A stretch of 64,000 nt of DNA from Candidatus Poribacteria bacterium (GTDB lineage: Bacteria > Poribacteria > WGA-4E > WGA-3G). The stretch lies in contig JAJEET010000047.1 in the NCBI GenBank assembly GCA_022820835.1, positions 1-64,000 on the forward strand, written 5' to 3'. Shown here piece by piece: positions 52,889-62,709 of this stretch (the first letter of the stretch is position 1; the number at the start of each line of letters is the position of its first letter). The notes beneath the pieces were generated by a model. It did not search any database. It was not told the origin of the DNA and saw nothing but the letters and a program-made list of their open reading frames with translations. The translations under genes were made by a program, and so were the position numbers.

Positions 52889-54553
52889 TTAATTTTCCGA
52901 AATAACAAACACCTGATTCGTTTCAATGTCCTGTATCGTTTGGACTTTGCCGCAGGGCCATTGCACTGTCAGGGTATCAACCCGTGTCACATCGCCTAAC
53001 CCGAAGTGTAGTCGGAGATCGTTCTGACTGAGGTAGCCTGAGCCGCTTTTGACTTCACGAATCTGTGTTGAACCATCCGAAACAACGGTTACCCGCGCAC
53101 CGATCGCATCTCGGTTACAATGTGTCCCGATTAGTTTGACCAGCAACCACTGTGATGCGTTGCCGCTATCGTTTCGTAAAATCGTTGGTGTGTCTTTGAG
53201 ATTAGAGACAACGATATCCATATCGCCATCGTTATCTATATCGCCGAATGCTGTGCCGCGGCTCACTTTTTGCACTGCAATTGCCACATCAGCAGACGCA
53301 TCAAAATTGATACCGCCGTTATTCAGAAAAAGTTGGTTCGGTTGCGCGTAAGTACCGATCGGATCGATCTCCGCGATATTATCGTCCAAATGACCATTCG
53401 CAACGAACAGGTCTAACCAACCGTCGTTGTTAAAATCGACGAAATCAGTACCCCACGCCAGATAGCGGAGACTCTTCTCGCCGATACCTTTCGCGAAACT
53501 CACCTCATTGAAAAAACCGTTCTGTCCGTTGTGATAGAGGCTATTCGTCTGATCCTGAAAATTCGTGATGACGATGTCAAGATAGTTGTCGTTGTCGAAG
53601 TCGCCGAGGTTTGCCCCCATTCCGCTATAGGCACGCCCCTCCTCACTGAGTGCGACGCCGGCGAAAAGCGCGTCCTCTGTCATTTTAATTCCAGCGTTAC
53701 TGTCGTTCAAATAGAGGAAATTCGGCGTAGTATCGTTCGCAACAAAAATATCCGTATCGCCATCGTTATCGACATCACCGCAGACGACCCCTAACCCCTT
53801 TCCATTTGCTCCGCTAATGCCTGCTGCTGCCGTTATATCTCTGAAAGTGCCGTCTCTGTTATTGTGGTAGAGAATATCCGCAGCCCCGTGCAGTGCCTCT
53901 GGTGTGCAATACGTCCGAATCCCTTGCCGAGTACATTCTGGGTTTGTCTCTGGATCAAATTGGACATAGTTGACGACATAGAGATCCAAATAACCGTCAG
54001 CATCAATGTCTACAAAAGCGCACCCACTACTCAACTGATTTCCGGCGATCCCAGTCGACTCGGTGACATCTGTAAAAGTGCCGTCACCGTTGTTACGATA
54101 CAGAACATTTGGACCGTAATTTGTTACGTAGAGGTCGGTAAACCCGTCGTTGTTATAATCACCGACACAACCGCCTAATCCGTAGCCTGTATCCCCGACA
54201 GCTGCTTGTATTGTCACGTCGGTGAAGGTGTCGCCGTCGTTACGGTAGAGGCGGTTTGTCGGTGCGACTGGCGAAGTACGTCCGGGTAGATCGCTTCCAT
54301 TGATGAGATAGAGATCCAAGTCTCCATCGTTGTCAAAATCGAAGAGAACGGCACCACTGCCGATGGGTTCAATGAAGTATTTCTGTCCGCTCTCACCGTT
54401 TACATGACGAAATTCGACACCGAGTTCCGCCGTTATATCTGTGAAACGGAGGCTATCGGCGTATAGGACATAAGCGGAGAACACGGTGTGAAGGACAAAG
54501 GCCGTCAGCAGCAGTCCGAATGTATGTGGTGTCAATTTTTTGTAACACATCAT
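52889..54553 (-). CDS. CRTAC1/ASPIC-UnbV FG-GAP repeat protein
   Basis: A 554-residue exported protein. After an N-terminal hydrophobic segment come about seven FG-GAP/VCBS calcium-binding repeats (AVLFDFDNDGDLDLYLINGS, GDYNNDGFTDLYVTNYGPN, AFGDIDNDGDMDIVVSNLKD), forming a beta-propeller, and a C-terminal ASPIC/UnbV domain (IGARVTVVSDGSTQIREVKS, GSGYLSQNDLRLHFGLGDVT). Family members are cell-surface or extracellular; function unclear. Confidence 0.92.
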   Translation of the reverse strand: MMCYKKLTPHTFGLLLTAFVLHTVFSAYVLYADSLRFTDITAELGVEFRHVNGESGQKYFIEPIGSGAVLFDFDNDGDLDLYLINGSDLPGRTSPVAPTNRLYRNDGDTFTDVTIQAAVGDTGYGLGGCVGDYNNDGFTDLYVTNYGPNVLYRNNGDGTFTDVTESTGIAGNQLSSGCAFVDIDADGYLDLYVVNYVQFDPETNPECTRQGIRTYCTPEALHGAADILYHNNRDGTFRDITAAAGISGANGKGLGVVCGDVDNDGDTDIFVANDTTPNFLYLNDSNAGIKMTEDALFAGVALSEEGRAYSGMGANLGDFDNDNYLDIVITNFQDQTNSLYHNGQNGFFNEVSFAKGIGEKSLRYLAWGTDFVDFNNDGWLDLFVANGHLDDNIAEIDPIGTYAQPNQLFLNNGGINFDASADVAIAVQKVSRGTAFGDIDNDGDMDIVVSNLKDTPTILRNDSGNASQWLLVKLIGTHCNRDAIGARVTVVSDGSTQIREVKSGSGYLSQNDLRLHFGLGDVTRVDTLTVQWPCGKVQTIQDIETNQVFVISEN

Positions 54554-54562
54554 CTGTTTATG

Positions 54563-54571
54563 TGCTATAAT
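54563..54571 (+). promoter_or_regulatory. Extended -10 promoter element
   Basis: TGCTATAAT, a perfect TGnTATAAT, upstream of the oxidoreductase gene, with a long leader through the repeats. Confidence 0.5.
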
Positions 54572-54577
54572 GGTTGC

Positions 54578-54711
54578 CAGCCGTCAGTTGTCAGCCGTCA
54601 GTAAAGAACGGTTCGTTGCAAATGATATGCAACCGCCGCGTGCTGATTATCATTCTTCCCTCTGACTGCTGAAAGGGTTGCGTAGCAACCCGCCCTGATT
54701 GCTGATGACTT
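54578..54711. repeat. CAGCCGTCAG repeats and hairpins in a leader
   Basis: CAGCCGTCAG occurs twice (54578-54587, 54592-54601). GTTGCA...TGCAAC and a perfect GGGTTGC-GTA-GCAACCC hairpin (54675-54691) follow before the oxidoreductase gene. Similar text (CAGTCAACGGTCAGCAATCA) is near 43767. Confidence 0.5.
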
Positions 54712-54731
54712 CTAAAAAAGGAGATATTCTA

Positions 54732-55703
54732 ATGGCTAAAAATCTACGTTTTGGCGTTGTCGGTTTAGGTATGGGTATGAACCGCTCCGGTATGATTCAC
54801 AGCACAGATGGTGCAGACCTCGTCGCCGTCGCGGACCTCGTTGAGGATCGGCGCAAGGCGGCTGAAGAACGTTTCGGCTGCGAGAGCCACGGCGATGCGC
54901 TTGAGATGTTTGACCGAGACGATATTGATGTCGCAATGATTATGACCCCGAGTGGCCTCCACGGAAAATTCGGGGAGGAAGCAGCGCGTCGCGGTAAACA
55001 TGTTATCACTACAAAACCGATGGATGTCAGCGTCGAAAATTGTAATTCCCTCATCACAACCTGTGAAGACAATGATGTCAAACTGCTCGTTGACTTCGGT
55101 GAACGCTACGGAAAACATAACCGTCGGATCCAGCAGGCACTCACGGACGGTGCTATCGGTAGACCCCTCCTCTGCGAACTCCGCATGAAATGGAAACGTC
55201 CGGATAGTTATTACGTCGGTTGGCACGGCACATGGGAACTCGATGGTGGCGGTTCTATTATGAACCAAGGTGTACATTACATTGACCTCATGCTCTGGTT
55301 CATGGGACCCGTCAAACGGATCATCGGTGCACACTTCGATGTCTATGACCACGAAAATTGCGAAACTGAGGACATGACCTCGGCGATCCTCGAATTTGAA
55401 AGCGGTGCACTCGGTCACGTCCTGACAACGACAACGTACCCTGGCGGTAATGTTTCAATGATTCACGTCCACGGCGAAAAAGGCATCGTTGGTCTCGGAC
55501 CGGAGATGTGGTCATTCGCCGATGACGATGAACCGGATATTGAGCTTCCGCCTTATCCGAATAATGTTATTGAGGATATGATCCGTGTTGTCAACGATGG
55601 GGCATCCCCCGCAGTTGACGGCTACGAAGGCAGACGTTCTGTTGCCCTCAACATGGCGATCTACGAATGCGCACGCACCGGCAAATCGGTCGAATTATCA
55701 TAA
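54732..55703 (+). CDS. Gfo/Idh/MocA family oxidoreductase
   Basis: A 323-residue dehydrogenase with Rossmann loop FGVVGLGMGMNRSG, a TTKPMDVSVEN motif in the EKP position, and GGGSIMNQGVHYIDLMLWFM with the catalytic-domain His. Substrate unknown. ATG 54732 has AAGGAGAT upstream; a longer in-frame start is ignored. Confidence 0.88.
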   Translation: MAKNLRFGVVGLGMGMNRSGMIHSTDGADLVAVADLVEDRRKAAEERFGCESHGDALEMFDRDDIDVAMIMTPSGLHGKFGEEAARRGKHVITTKPMDVSVENCNSLITTCEDNDVKLLVDFGERYGKHNRRIQQALTDGAIGRPLLCELRMKWKRPDSYYVGWHGTWELDGGGSIMNQGVHYIDLMLWFMGPVKRIIGAHFDVYDHENCETEDMTSAILEFESGALGHVLTTTTYPGGNVSMIHVHGEKGIVGLGPEMWSFADDDEPDIELPPYPNNVIEDMIRVVNDGASPAVDGYEGRRSVALNMAIYECARTGKSVELS

Positions 55704-55708
55704 TAGAT

Positions 55709-55853
55709 CGTTTTCAGTTTTGACCAAGAACTCGCGCCTTAGCAAAATTGTCTGTAAACGAGTCCTTGGTCAAGGTTGTCGGTTGTCGGTTGAGAGAGGC
55801 ATTTGATAAGGCTTTTCCTATTGATAACCGACAACCGTTTAAAACTGAACGCG
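55709..55853. repeat. Nested inverted-repeat element
   Basis: Outer arms CGTTTTCAGTTTT and AAAACTGAACGCG (11 of 13 pairing) enclose TTGACCAAG/CTTGGTCAA and an exact 12-bp pair CGGTTGTCGGTT / AACCGACAACCG (55780-55791, 55826-55837). A MITE-like element between two plus-strand genes. Confidence 0.6.
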
Positions 55854-55869
55854 CTTGACTACATCTCAC

Positions 55870-55898
55870 TTGCAATTCGGGTGAAAACTCGGTATAAT
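55870..55898 (+). promoter_or_regulatory. Strong candidate promoter of mtaB
   Basis: TTGCAA and a perfect TATAAT separated by 17 bases, 37 bases before the mtaB start. Confidence 0.7.
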
Positions 55899-55935
55899 AT
55901 TTATCGAAAAATATAAGCGAAACCGCAAAAGACTC

Positions 55936-57291
55936 ATGAAAACCGCAAAACTTATTACGATGGGTTGTAAGGTCAACCAATATGACACACAATCGATGCG
56001 TGAGACGCTCCGACGCAACGGATATGCTGTCCTTGATGGCGAGAATTCACGTCAGCAGGCGGACCTTTACCTTATCAACACCTGCACAGTAACAAACGTC
56101 GCCGATCAAAAAGCACGGCAAGCGATTCGAAGAGCCATCCGACAGCATCCGAACGCGAAAGTGCTCGTTACCGGGTGCTATGCTGAAAGCGACCGTGAGG
56201 CGATTGAAGATATACCGGGTGTAACGTTCGTTTTTGGTAACCGCGAAAAGGCAGATTTCCAGCACTACCTGGACCTATTACACCTCGAAACGTCATCCTC
56301 GACGGAGATGGTGCCTCAAGCGTCGAACCCGCTTCTCTCAATAGAACCGGTAAAACACGACGCTATCCGCGAACACGCACGCTTCAGTACTGGCGTTAGC
56401 GATGCTGGCAAGCGCACACGCGCACTCATCAAAGTCCAAGACGGGTGCAGTGCTTTCTGTACCTACTGCATCATCCCTTACGTACGCGGTCGGATGACAA
56501 GCCGTCCACTTGCTGACATTGCTGCGGAAGCACAGCGCATCGCTGACAGTGGTATTAAAGAGCTTGTTATCACCGGTGTGCATCTCGGTGCCTACGGTAT
56601 GGATACTGGTAGAGACAGAGATATTGCCGATATTTTAGAGCATATCCACGACATTGATGGCATCGAACGCATCCGCTTCAGTTCGATTGAGCCGATGTAT
56701 TTCCCGGATACGCTCGGTGAACGGATGGCGGCACTCCCGAAATGTATGCCACACTTCCATCTACCTATCCAAGCGGGTTCGGATGAGATATTGCGACAGA
56801 TGCGTCGGCGTTATACGACGGCAGATTTTGCGCATCTCGTTGGGAACCTAAGGCGCGTCTTCGGCGACGATGTCGGGATTACCACCGATATTATGGTGGG
56901 ATTCCCCGGTGAGACGGACACCTATTTTGATGAATCGTGTCGATTCGTTGAAGATATCGGATTCAGCCAACTGCATGTGTTCCGCTATTCTCCCCGAAAA
57001 GGGACACCTGCAGCGACTTATCCAGACCAAGTGTCACCGCACATCTCCGCTGCACGGAGTCAAGAGATGATCGCGCTTGGCGAACGCCTCAACACAGCGT
57101 TTCGACGACGGATGCTTGGGAAACAGAAGACCGTCCTGATTGAAGCGAGCAGAGAAGGCGAAAACAAACGCCTTGCTGGTTTTACGGACAACTATCTCCG
57201 TGTCCTCGTTGATGCCCCGGAGAGTGCGATCAATAAGATTCAACGCGTCACCTTAAGCGCATTAGAAGGAAATTGGATCGCCGCCGCCTAA
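55936..57291 (+). CDS. mtaB: tRNA t6A37 methylthiotransferase MtaB
   Basis: A 451-residue radical SAM methylthiotransferase. The N-terminal UPF0004 domain has ITMGCKVNQYDTQ, NTCTVTNVADQKA and VTGCYAES (three Cys for the auxiliary cluster), the radical SAM core has DGCSAFCTYCIIPYVRG (CxxxCxxC), and a TRAM domain ends the protein. The GCKVNQYD form is typical of MtaB (YqeV) rather than MiaB. It converts t6A37 to ms2t6A37 in tRNA reading ANN codons. Confidence 0.92.
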   Translation: MKTAKLITMGCKVNQYDTQSMRETLRRNGYAVLDGENSRQQADLYLINTCTVTNVADQKARQAIRRAIRQHPNAKVLVTGCYAESDREAIEDIPGVTFVFGNREKADFQHYLDLLHLETSSSTEMVPQASNPLLSIEPVKHDAIREHARFSTGVSDAGKRTRALIKVQDGCSAFCTYCIIPYVRGRMTSRPLADIAAEAQRIADSGIKELVITGVHLGAYGMDTGRDRDIADILEHIHDIDGIERIRFSSIEPMYFPDTLGERMAALPKCMPHFHLPIQAGSDEILRQMRRRYTTADFAHLVGNLRRVFGDDVGITTDIMVGFPGETDTYFDESCRFVEDIGFSQLHVFRYSPRKGTPAATYPDQVSPHISAARSQEMIALGERLNTAFRRRMLGKQKTVLIEASREGENKRLAGFTDNYLRVLVDAPESAINKIQRVTLSALEGNWIAAA

Positions 57292-57297
57292 CCTGTC

Positions 57298-59985
57298 TCA
57301 AGAGTCCTCAGCTTTTGCTTTCAGATCATAGAGGATATTTACCGCGTCTAACGGTGTTATCTGCGTGAGTTCCAATTGTCGGAGTTCTTCAATGAGCGGG
57401 TGCGTCTTCGGTGTGAAGAGTGCCATCTGCAGTGAATCGCTTTGGAGTGTCTTTCGCGAGATACGTCGGCGCGGCTTCGGCATTGTCGGGTGTGTTTTCG
57501 GAGGCTGCTCAGCTGCGCCGTCCGCCTCAACGCTGAGGTTGTGCTGTTCAAGTACCTCAAGGATCTGCTGTGCACGTGTGATGACGACTTGGGGTAACCC
57601 TGCGAGCCGTGCGACGTGGATTCCGTAACTCTGGTCTGCCCCGCCGGGGACGACTTTTCTGAGGAATGTCACTTTTTGACCGTCTTCATGGACAGCGACG
57701 TTGTAGTTCTTCGCGCGTTTATATTTGCTGGCGAGTTCCACCAACTCGTGGTAGTGCGTTGCGAAGAGTGTTTTCGCACCCATCCGTTTTTCGTCAAGGA
57801 GATACTCCGAAACCGCCCAGGCGATACTGAGTCCGTCAAACGTACTGGTGCCGCGCCCGACCTCATCAAAGATGACGAGGCTGTTTCGGGTGGCGTTGTT
57901 GAGGATATTCGCCGTTTCGTTCATCTCAACGAGGAACGTACTCTGTCCCATCACGAGGTTATCGGATGCGCCGACACGTGTGAAAATCCGGTCTACCTGG
58001 CCAATCTTTGCGGCGGAGGCAGGCACGAAACACCCGATCTGTGCCATCAAAACGATGAGTGCCGTCTGGCGGAGATAGGTGCTTTTGCCGCTCATATTCG
58101 GTCCTGTGATGATATGCAGTTGTTCGTCATCACAGTTGAGGACGGTATCATTCGGAACAAAACCCTCTTGTGTAAATAGCTGCTCGACGACCGGATGTCT
58201 ACCGTCTCGGATAACGATCTCGTCGGTGTCTGTGACTGTCGGTTTCACGTAGTTGTATTTCGATGCGATATAGGCGAAGTTAGCGAGGACATCGACCATT
58301 GCGAGTGCCGCCCCGATTTTCTGGATGGTTTCCGTGTATTTCGATACCTCTTCCCGAATCTGACAAAAGAGTTCGTATTCTAACGTCTTGATTCGATCTT
58401 CGGCGTTCAGGACTTTCGCCTCTTGTTCCTTGAGTTCCGGAGTGATGAACCGTTCGGAATTCCGAAGTGTCTGTTTACGGATATAGTGTTCCGGTACCAT
58501 GTCCAAATTCGGCTTCGTCACATCAATATAATAACCGAAGACTTGGTTGAATCCGATCTTCAGGGATTGGATACCGCTGCGTTTGCGCTCCTCCTCCTGC
58601 ATCGCGGCGATCCAGTCCTTTCCCTGTCCTACAATCTCTCGAAGTTCGTCGAGTTCCTCATTATAACCGTCGCAGATGACACCGCCTTCTCGAATCGTTG
58701 CTGGCGGGTCGGGGTGGATGCCTTTTTCAATCAATTCAACTAATTCTGGCAGTGTGTCCAGCGTTTCGTCTAGCGACACCAAGAGTTCGCTGCGGCAATT
58801 TTGTAGTTGTACTTTAACATCGGGAATTAGACGTAGGGAGTCCTTGAGTGCGTGTAGGTCGCGTCCGTTCACGGAACCGAGGCTAATACGCGAGATGAGT
58901 CGCTCAACATCATACATTTGTTCGAGTGCGTCGCGGAGTTCCTCTTGGAGGTTAATCTGTGTCTTGAGTTCGTCAACAGCGTTGAGTCGTTCCTGAATCT
59001 CTTTTTCATCAAGGAGTGGTTGTAAGACGCACTGTCGCATCCGCCTGCCGCCCATTGATGTGACAGTCTGATCGAGGACTTCGAGGAGCGTGCCTTTCGT
59101 GGAACCGTCGCGAATGGAGGCTGTCAGTTCGAGGTTGCGCTGCGTATCGGCATCCAGCACCATAAAGTCCGAGAGTGTATAGGTGTGGAGCGAGGTGATA
59201 TGTTCGACTTCCTGTTTCTGTGTTTCGTTGAGGTAATAGATGAGCGCGCCGGCGGCACTCATAGCGGTGTGTAAATGTTCGCATCCGAATCCGTCAAGAG
59301 AGATCGTTTGGAAATGTTCGAGGAGTTCCGTTCGCGCCGTATCGACATCAAACCGCCAATCGGGTAAATAGTTGAGCGTTGCCTTGAGTTCTGTTTTGAG
59401 ACGGTCAAACATCTCCGCGTTTTCAAAGGATTCCGAAAAGAGGCACTCTTTCGGGGAAAAGCGGTGGATCTCTGCCCAGAGGCGTGAAGGATCTGTAAGT
59501 TCGGTTACCAGAAATTCGCCTGTCGAGAGATCGGCGACGGCGACACCGTAGATGTCTTTGTTGAGATAGATCGAGATGAGGTAATTGTTCTGCTTATGCT
59601 CAAGAATTTTTGGATCGGTCACAGTGCCGGGGGTGACAATTTTGACGACATCGCGCTTGACGAGTCGGTTCTCATCTCGTGCGACTTTTGCGTCCTCCGT
59701 CTGTTCCAGAATAGCGACCTTATGTCCGGCTTTGACGAGTTTATAGAGATAGGAGTCGAGTGCGTGGTGTGGGATGCCCGCCATCGGTGGTGGCGGAGAT
59801 TTCTGATTTTTATGGCTTCTCGTTGTCAAGGCGATCTCAAGGAGACGTGCGATGAGTTCAGCGTCTTCAAAGAAGGCTTCATAGAAATCACCGACCCGAC
59901 AGAGGAGGATAGCGTCTTCGTGCTGTTTTTTGACATGTTTATAGAGTTCCATCATCGACAGGTCGGACTGTTTTGAACGTGGCAT
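57298..59985 (-). CDS. mutS: DNA mismatch repair protein MutS
   Basis: An 895-residue MutS1. The N-terminal mismatch-binding domain has LCRVGDFYEAFFEDA (a variant of the usual F-Y-E motif region), and the C-terminal ATPase has TGPNMSGKSTYLRQTALIVL (Walker A), DEVGRGTSTFDGLSIAW (Walker B) and FATHYHEL. The Pro/Arg-rich stretch near residue 830 leads to a helical end. It recognises mismatches after replication; MutL is not nearby. Full length. Confidence 0.97.
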   Translation of the reverse strand: MPRSKQSDLSMMELYKHVKKQHEDAILLCRVGDFYEAFFEDAELIARLLEIALTTRSHKNQKSPPPPMAGIPHHALDSYLYKLVKAGHKVAILEQTEDAKVARDENRLVKRDVVKIVTPGTVTDPKILEHKQNNYLISIYLNKDIYGVAVADLSTGEFLVTELTDPSRLWAEIHRFSPKECLFSESFENAEMFDRLKTELKATLNYLPDWRFDVDTARTELLEHFQTISLDGFGCEHLHTAMSAAGALIYYLNETQKQEVEHITSLHTYTLSDFMVLDADTQRNLELTASIRDGSTKGTLLEVLDQTVTSMGGRRMRQCVLQPLLDEKEIQERLNAVDELKTQINLQEELRDALEQMYDVERLISRISLGSVNGRDLHALKDSLRLIPDVKVQLQNCRSELLVSLDETLDTLPELVELIEKGIHPDPPATIREGGVICDGYNEELDELREIVGQGKDWIAAMQEEERKRSGIQSLKIGFNQVFGYYIDVTKPNLDMVPEHYIRKQTLRNSERFITPELKEQEAKVLNAEDRIKTLEYELFCQIREEVSKYTETIQKIGAALAMVDVLANFAYIASKYNYVKPTVTDTDEIVIRDGRHPVVEQLFTQEGFVPNDTVLNCDDEQLHIITGPNMSGKSTYLRQTALIVLMAQIGCFVPASAAKIGQVDRIFTRVGASDNLVMGQSTFLVEMNETANILNNATRNSLVIFDEVGRGTSTFDGLSIAWAVSEYLLDEKRMGAKTLFATHYHELVELASKYKRAKNYNVAVHEDGQKVTFLRKVVPGGADQSYGIHVARLAGLPQVVITRAQQILEVLEQHNLSVEADGAAEQPPKTHPTMPKPRRRISRKTLQSDSLQMALFTPKTHPLIEELRQLELTQITPLDAVNILYDLKAKAEDS

Positions 59986-60340
59986 ATTAAAGTTTACCTT
60001 GGTCTGTTTGGCGTAGTGGTTTTGTATGAGATGTTAAGTTTTAATAGGTTAGCATACATTTAATTTTGTGTCAAATCTATTTTAGCGATCGGGCAGGGGG
60101 ATTTATAGTGGATCCCATAATTAATGAGACATTCTGTGCCCAGGAAACTAACGGTCTCCTATCTTCTGGGCAACAGCTTCGGCGCGCGATAGAAAGACGC
60201 GTTGGGCTGCTGTGATTTTTGTTATAAAGGCACTTTAATTTTTTTTGTACGCAAAAATCTGCGTTATATTTTTTTCTGCGATGGGTTAGGGTCTATCGGT
60301 TCAGGTTCGGAGTGATGTCTTTAACAGCGGAGAAATAGTA
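59986..60340. other. Intergenic region upstream of mutS and a truncated restriction gene
   Basis: No gene seen. On the minus strand TTGACA (60069-60074) and TAACCT (60046-60051) with a 17-base spacer form the likely mutS promoter. The stretch 60100-60230 contains a GCCCAG/CTGGGC inverted pair and a CGCG hairpin, perhaps the remains of a mobile element. Confidence 0.5.
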
Positions 60341-61741
60341 TCAACTTTCAGAAGATACTATTTCCTTCAACGCCTTCCCTAATAACTGAGGGTCTCTACA
60401 GACGAGAAAATCCCATTTTTTTAGTTTACCCCAATTATTGACTGCGGAAACCCATCGTCTGGCAGCGGCGTGTTTGGCGAGAACTCGATCAGGTTCAAAG
60501 CCTTTGATTTCCAGAATGAGGTGGACACCGTTGGTGAGTCTAACGATAAAATCGGGTTCGTAGCGGTGCGATATACCGTCGTGTTCATACGGAATGCCGA
60601 GATCAAGATGGTCGTTTCGTACATAGCATTCCACAAGGTCTGATTGCTCAAGCCGAAATTTGGCAGCACGTTCCCATGTATCGGTATCGAGTACAACTTG
60701 GTTCACATGGCTCTTTTGTGTCTCGGTGCAGGGTCGTGGCGTGAGGAAATCAACATCCGCAGACGTGCCAATAGGGGCATAGCGGTTTAGGATGGGTAGG
60801 AGTGGGATTTCGCCTTTTGTCTCATCGGGTTGGATTGCTGTCATGAGTCGTTCTATGATGCGCGTAACGTATTTCTCTTGTCCAAGTTCACACGGATTAC
60901 AGTCGCGGAAATCGACCTTTGTTTTCACATAGGCATTAACGAATCTGAAGACTTGCGGGAAGAGGCGGTGTCGAGAGAGCAATCTGAGTTTCGGGTTGCT
61001 GTCTGGATCCGGTGCGGTTTGGCTGTCGCCGACCAACTTGTGGACGATCCGATGCGCGATTTCAAATTCAATCGCTTGCAGATGCGTCGTGCGATAATAT
61101 TCTTCGCGGTCTTGTAGGATCGTGCCGCCGGGACCTGATGCGGATGGGGTGCCGGTTTCGTAGCCGACAGCGGCTTTGACGTATAGCGCGGTGGGGTTGA
61201 TTTCGGGTTGGATGCTGAGGGGTTCTGTGGATTCGATGTCCGCTTTGATTTCGTTCTTTTGGAGCGCGAAGGCGTATCCCTCTACGATGGGGAATCGGAT
61301 TTCAAAGTGTTCGCGTTCAGAGAGTGCTCGGACGTGGTTTTTCGGTTTGTCGTCGGGGACACGCGCCCCTTTAGTTCTGCCTCTGAATGGAATAACGGAG
61401 AAGGGGATACCGTAGACATCGACGTATTCCTCGGTGAGTAGACCTGTCTCTGGATCGGGTGTGTAATTCATACGGCGCAGCCCGCGTCCGACGACCTGTT
61501 CACAGAGCAGTTGGCTGGTAAAGGCACGGAGTCCGAGGATTTGTATCGCGCCAGCGTTCGACATCTGCGCGGAGGGCATTGACGAGTGGTAGGTCGTCCC
61601 ATTCTTCTTGTCCGAAGAGTTGGAGTTGTTGGCTGCCGGTGCGTTGGGTTTTGTACCAGTAGCCTGCGTTTCGTCGTCCGAGTTGTTTGACTGCTTCGCC
61701 GGTTTCGGTGTCGTAAACCCAGTGTGCGTTCGGTTTTTCAT
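60341..61741 (-). pseudogene. C-terminal remnant of a BPTD_3080-like restriction endonuclease
   Basis: From about residue 66 the ORF reads ILGLRAFTSQLLCEQVVGRG LRRMNYTPD-type sequence (helicase motif VI) and then a nuclease part with YEPDFIVRLTNGVHLILEIK (PD-(D/E)XK). The first 65 residues (MKNRTHTGFTTPKPAKQSNN...) are out-of-frame translation of the gene's true N-terminus, which is in the overlapping ORF. The helicase core (Walker motifs) between them, several hundred residues, is deleted, so the enzyme cannot be active. The ORF has a stop-free frame by chance. Confidence 0.78.
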
Positions 61742-61805
61742 AAGGGCTGCACAAAATGGGTTGTTCTACAGGTTGGATTGGGATGTCGGGTCGGTTTTGG
61801 TTCAT
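61500..61805 (-). pseudogene. N-terminal remnant of the same restriction endonuclease
   Basis: Residues 1-86 (MNQNRPDIPIQPVEQPILCS, then HWVYDTETGEAVKQLGRRNA and the end DDLPLVNALRADVERWRDTN) match the start of BPTD_3080-family restriction enzymes. The frame then runs past the deletion junction near 61540 into PRTPCLYQPTAL and stops. Its ATG overlaps the preceding gene by four bases, as in an operon. Confidence 0.78.
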
Positions 61806-62686
61806 TCGGATGCCTCGTTTTGTGTGTTAGCAGTCTCTTTTTGTGCTTGCCATTCTTTTACAAATTCGGGGTCGTGTTTTTGTAATAACTCTAGGCATCG
61901 GGTTTCTACATCAGGCATTTTATCTGCTAAACCATTCGTTAAGATCCCTTGTATACCTGCCACCTCCTTAAATTTATCAAAATATTCAGCCATTTCTATC
62001 AGCAGGGGCTTTGGAAAATGCCCAAAATGGGACATATTTGATTTGAGTATAGGAATTGCGTCCCTCCGATTCAATTTCACGCTAAGGGAGGCAAGTGACA
62101 TTATAGCGAGGTTGAAGAACAGCTTCTTATGTCTCGGATTTTCTGTTAGCAAATAGTTGACGAAATCTTTGACTTCTGGATAAGCCCTTATTAGGGCCAG
62201 ATCCAGAAAAAGATCGGGAAAATTATTGAGATCCATCCATGTTTCAAAATCTTCTATATCCAGTTCCGCGTTAATAATGAAATTTAGGAATTCCATGCAA
62301 ATGGGTACAAACTTGGTGCATTTTTTCACAGTCAGCAAGATCATAGCGGCCCTATATTTGACAATGGGACTGCTTGTTTCATCACAGAAGACCTCCAAAA
62401 GTGCTTGTTCTGAAAGTGCTTCAATGTGTGGGGGCTGGCGATATTCATAGACTGTTTCTTCATCTTTAAAAAACTCCAATACAAAAATTGTATGTTGTTT
62501 TTCGCGTTCCTTTAACCGCTCTTTCATTAATTTCCAGTCTGTTTTCAACTGGCGAACCGCCGCAGCAGGTGTCAGTCCGAACGCGGAAACAGTGGGGAAT
62601 TCCATAAGCTGTGCGTGATAATAACCCTCTTCATCATCAAAAAATATATTCACGGTAAAACCATCAAATAAGTTTTTATTCTTCAT
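61802..62686 (-). CDS. HicB-like N-terminal domain with helical-repeat body
   Basis: A 294-residue protein. Residues 1-60 resemble a HicB-type degraded RNase H fold (FTVNIFFDDEEGYYHAQLME, then FPTVSAFGLTPAAAVRQLKT). The rest is alpha-helical with HEAT-like spacing (EALSEQALLEVFCDETSSPI VKYR-type helices) to a Glu-rich end. It overlaps the restriction gene start by four bases, so it was made in the same operon and may have been an accessory or specificity factor. Not a named family. Confidence 0.65.
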   Translation of the reverse strand: MKNKNLFDGFTVNIFFDDEEGYYHAQLMEFPTVSAFGLTPAAAVRQLKTDWKLMKERLKEREKQHTIFVLEFFKDEETVYEYRQPPHIEALSEQALLEVFCDETSSPIVKYRAAMILLTVKKCTKFVPICMEFLNFIINAELDIEDFETWMDLNNFPDLFLDLALIRAYPEVKDFVNYLLTENPRHKKLFFNLAIMSLASLSVKLNRRDAIPILKSNMSHFGHFPKPLLIEMAEYFDKFKEVAGIQGILTNGLADKMPDVETRCLELLQKHDPEFVKEWQAQKETANTQNEASE

Positions 62687-62709
62687 TTTCGCAATTAGTA
62701 GATTTGGGA

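Noticed and set aside
60100..60340. Possible insertion-sequence remnant
   Set aside because: Short inverted pairs are present but no transposase fragment or clear ends can be read.
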